From: a virus
Reading direction: 5' to 3' (one strand)
Length of the DNA: 21,031 nucleotides
IMG/VR virus record: IMGVR_UViG_3300012005_000062
Location: 1-21,031 of that record
Within the stretch, counting starts at the first letter, position 1; the number at the start of each line of letters is the position of its first letter. Positions 19,980-21,031 of this stretch are shown piece after piece. A model generated the notes under the pieces. The model searched no databases and had not been told where the DNA came from. It saw nothing but the letters and a program-made list of their open reading frames with translations. The translations under genes were made by a program, and so were the position numbers.

Positions 19980-20845
19980 ACAAGGAACTGACAATCCAGT
20001 TATACAAATGTATCAATGAGAACGATACGCCTAGGGAGATAGCTCATTGGCATTGTAGTTCAGTTAGTCGATGTCCTCGCGCCCTGTTTTATGAGCGTCT
20101 AGGCTTGCCTGGATTACCTAGTAACGAGCCTGGCGGTGGTAAGAAACTACGCTGGCGAGCTGGTCACGCTATTGAGGCCAGTATCAGACCAGAGCTAGAG
20201 AAGCTCTATCCTAAACTTCTGACCAACGTCAGATTTACCAACCAAGAATTAGATTGCACGGGAGAATTCGATGGCTATGACCCCGAAAGCAAAACTTTAA
20301 TCAGTGTTAAGAGTGTTCACGATTTTGCTTTTATCACTAGAGGCGATACTAACGGGCTCAAGGAAAAGGTCGGGGTAAAGAAAAGCCCCAAAACAGGTAA
20401 AGAAATCAACGACTACGACCTTAAAAAGACTCCCTATATTCATCATGAGTGGCAGGAACACGCCTATGTACTGTTGATGCAGGACGACCTCACCGACGTG
20501 CTTGACGATGGCTATGACCCTGAAAGTAAAACCCTAATCAGTCCCGAAAAATGGCAGGTAGAGCATATTACCTATGTCTATATAACTCTTGGAGGGTTGA
20601 TTGCCTGCTACACGACAGAGGTTCAGCCCGATCTAGTAGATAGGGTAAAAAACAAATTAGAATACTTAAACAAGTTCTGGTCGTTAGGGAGTGAACGCAA
20701 GAGTCTCCCGATGTGTACCTGTAGCCCAGGCCAAGAGATGTATGACGTTCAAGATCAGTATTGCCCATGGAAATACGAGGGTGGTTGCTGTTCAGAAGAT
20801 TTAATAACCGAAGCTAAAGCTTCTAAGGAGAACGAAAATGTCTAA
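19976..20845 (+). CDS. Cas4-like PD-(D/E)XK nuclease, motif III altered
   Basis: I place the start at ATG 19976, overlapping the previous stop as ATGA (289 residues). The signature includes SRCPRALFYERLG (Cys33, start of a Cas4/AddB-type Cys set), RAGHAIEASI (motif I His), TGEFDGYD (motif II Asp), then TLISVKS where the usual D/E-x-K acid is Ser, and EWQEHAYVLL (QxxxY-like). The C-terminus has CTCSPG, QYCPW and GGCC, enough Cys for an Fe-S cluster. Such nucleases process ends in phage recombination and replication. A 12-residue segment, DGYDPESKTLIS, occurs twice (20270-20305 and 20507-20542). The Ser may mean altered or lost cleavage. Confidence 0.75.
   Translation: MNKELTIQLYKCINENDTPREIAHWHCSSVSRCPRALFYERLGLPGLPSNEPGGGKKLRWRAGHAIEASIRPELEKLYPKLLTNVRFTNQELDCTGEFDGYDPESKTLISVKSVHDFAFITRGDTNGLKEKVGVKKSPKTGKEINDYDLKKTPYIHHEWQEHAYVLLMQDDLTDVLDDGYDPESKTLISPEKWQVEHITYVYITLGGLIACYTTEVQPDLVDRVKNKLEYLNKFWSLGSERKSLPMCTCSPGQEMYDVQDQYCPWKYEGGCCSEDLITEAKASKENENV
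20270..20542 (+). repeat. Internal 36-base duplication in nuclease gene
   Basis: 20270-20305 and 20507-20542 both encode DGYDPESKTLIS. Of 36 bases four differ, and all four changes are silent. The second copy looks like an insertion between DVLD and PEKWQVE. Confidence 0.9.
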
Positions 20846-21031
20846 TGTCTATATGACCTACAAAGCCCCTAGTGATGGAGGATTCTTCCTCAAGTTTGAG
20901 AGTGACGAGCCGGTAAAGTTAAGATTATGCAGTGAACCTTATATTTTTGCTTCGAGTTTTACTGACAAAATAACAGGTGAAACTAAAATAAGTAATAAAT
21001 ATGCTTGGGGTATTTGGAATTACAACGAAGC
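20838..21031 (+). CDS. Possible ssDNA-binding protein, partial
   Basis: ATG 20838 overlaps the last eight bases of the nuclease gene and follows AAGGAG. The 64 codons seen begin MSNVYMTYKAPSDGGFFLKF and continue VKLRLCSEPYIFASSF, then KYAWGIWNYNE, running off the right edge. The start (a flat polar region, a FLKF strand, then VKLRLxSEP and WGIWNY) resembles phage single-stranded DNA-binding proteins with an OB fold, which often stand next to Cas4-like nucleases. Such a protein would coat ssDNA during replication or recombination. With the C-terminus missing this is a moderate call. Confidence 0.6.
   Translation, partial: MSNVYMTYKAPSDGGFFLKFESDEPVKLRLCSEPYIFASSFTDKITGETKISNKYAWGIWNYNE

Overview
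The window is part of a tailed double-stranded DNA bacteriophage genome (Caudoviricetes). The evidence is an ordered set of head-morphogenesis genes: a small-terminase-like gene, large terminase, portal, scaffold and major capsid protein, followed by phage fibre proteins with typical repeats. The host cannot be named from the sequence. Genes use the standard bacterial code: TGA serves as stop in many ATGA stop/start overlaps. Starts are ATG, GTG and TTG with purine-rich Shine-Dalgarno sites, so the host translates in the ordinary bacterial way. I see no integrase and no clear lysis gene.

The genome is split around a control region at about 15500-15865. Everything from 15495 down to 1, with one exception, is on the minus strand. 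First come five small unknown genes and a HAD-phosphatase gene whose frame is broken, then the terminases (13976-12185), the portal (12126-9841), a small protein, scaffold (9229-8423), capsid (8394-7552), several small virion-type proteins, a stem-loop terminator at 6556-6586, and a fibre module (6504-2770). It ends with a Gln/Asn-rich protein and a large protein with an ADP-ribosyltransferase-like domain that runs off the left edge. The exception is a small plus-strand gene at 9349-9537, between the portal-side genes and the scaffold, that looks like a ribbon-helix-helix protein.

From 15608 rightward the plus strand carries an early-type region. It has a TTGACA promoter with a palindrome across its -10, small unknown genes, a tRNA-like element (16053-16160) and a 400-base gene-free stretch full of hairpins (17103-17508). 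More small coupled genes and a second TTGACA promoter (18269) follow. Then come a tiny membrane protein, a KGG-motif protein, a DUF7666-like/macro-like fusion with a long Ala/Ser/Tyr tract, a Cas4-like nuclease with an internal duplication, and the start of a possible ssDNA-binding protein.

The terminase, portal, scaffold and capsid genes build and fill the head, and the fibre module makes host-contact parts. The right-hand genes are probably for early takeover and DNA metabolism. The observations most worth checking are the HAD gene that needs a +1 shift at TTT-C-GAC, the structured RNA candidate at 17113-17489, the odd tRNA-like element whose anticodon arm is repeated in inverse 240 bases upstream, and the presence of both an ADP-ribosyltransferase-like and a macro-like domain in one phage.
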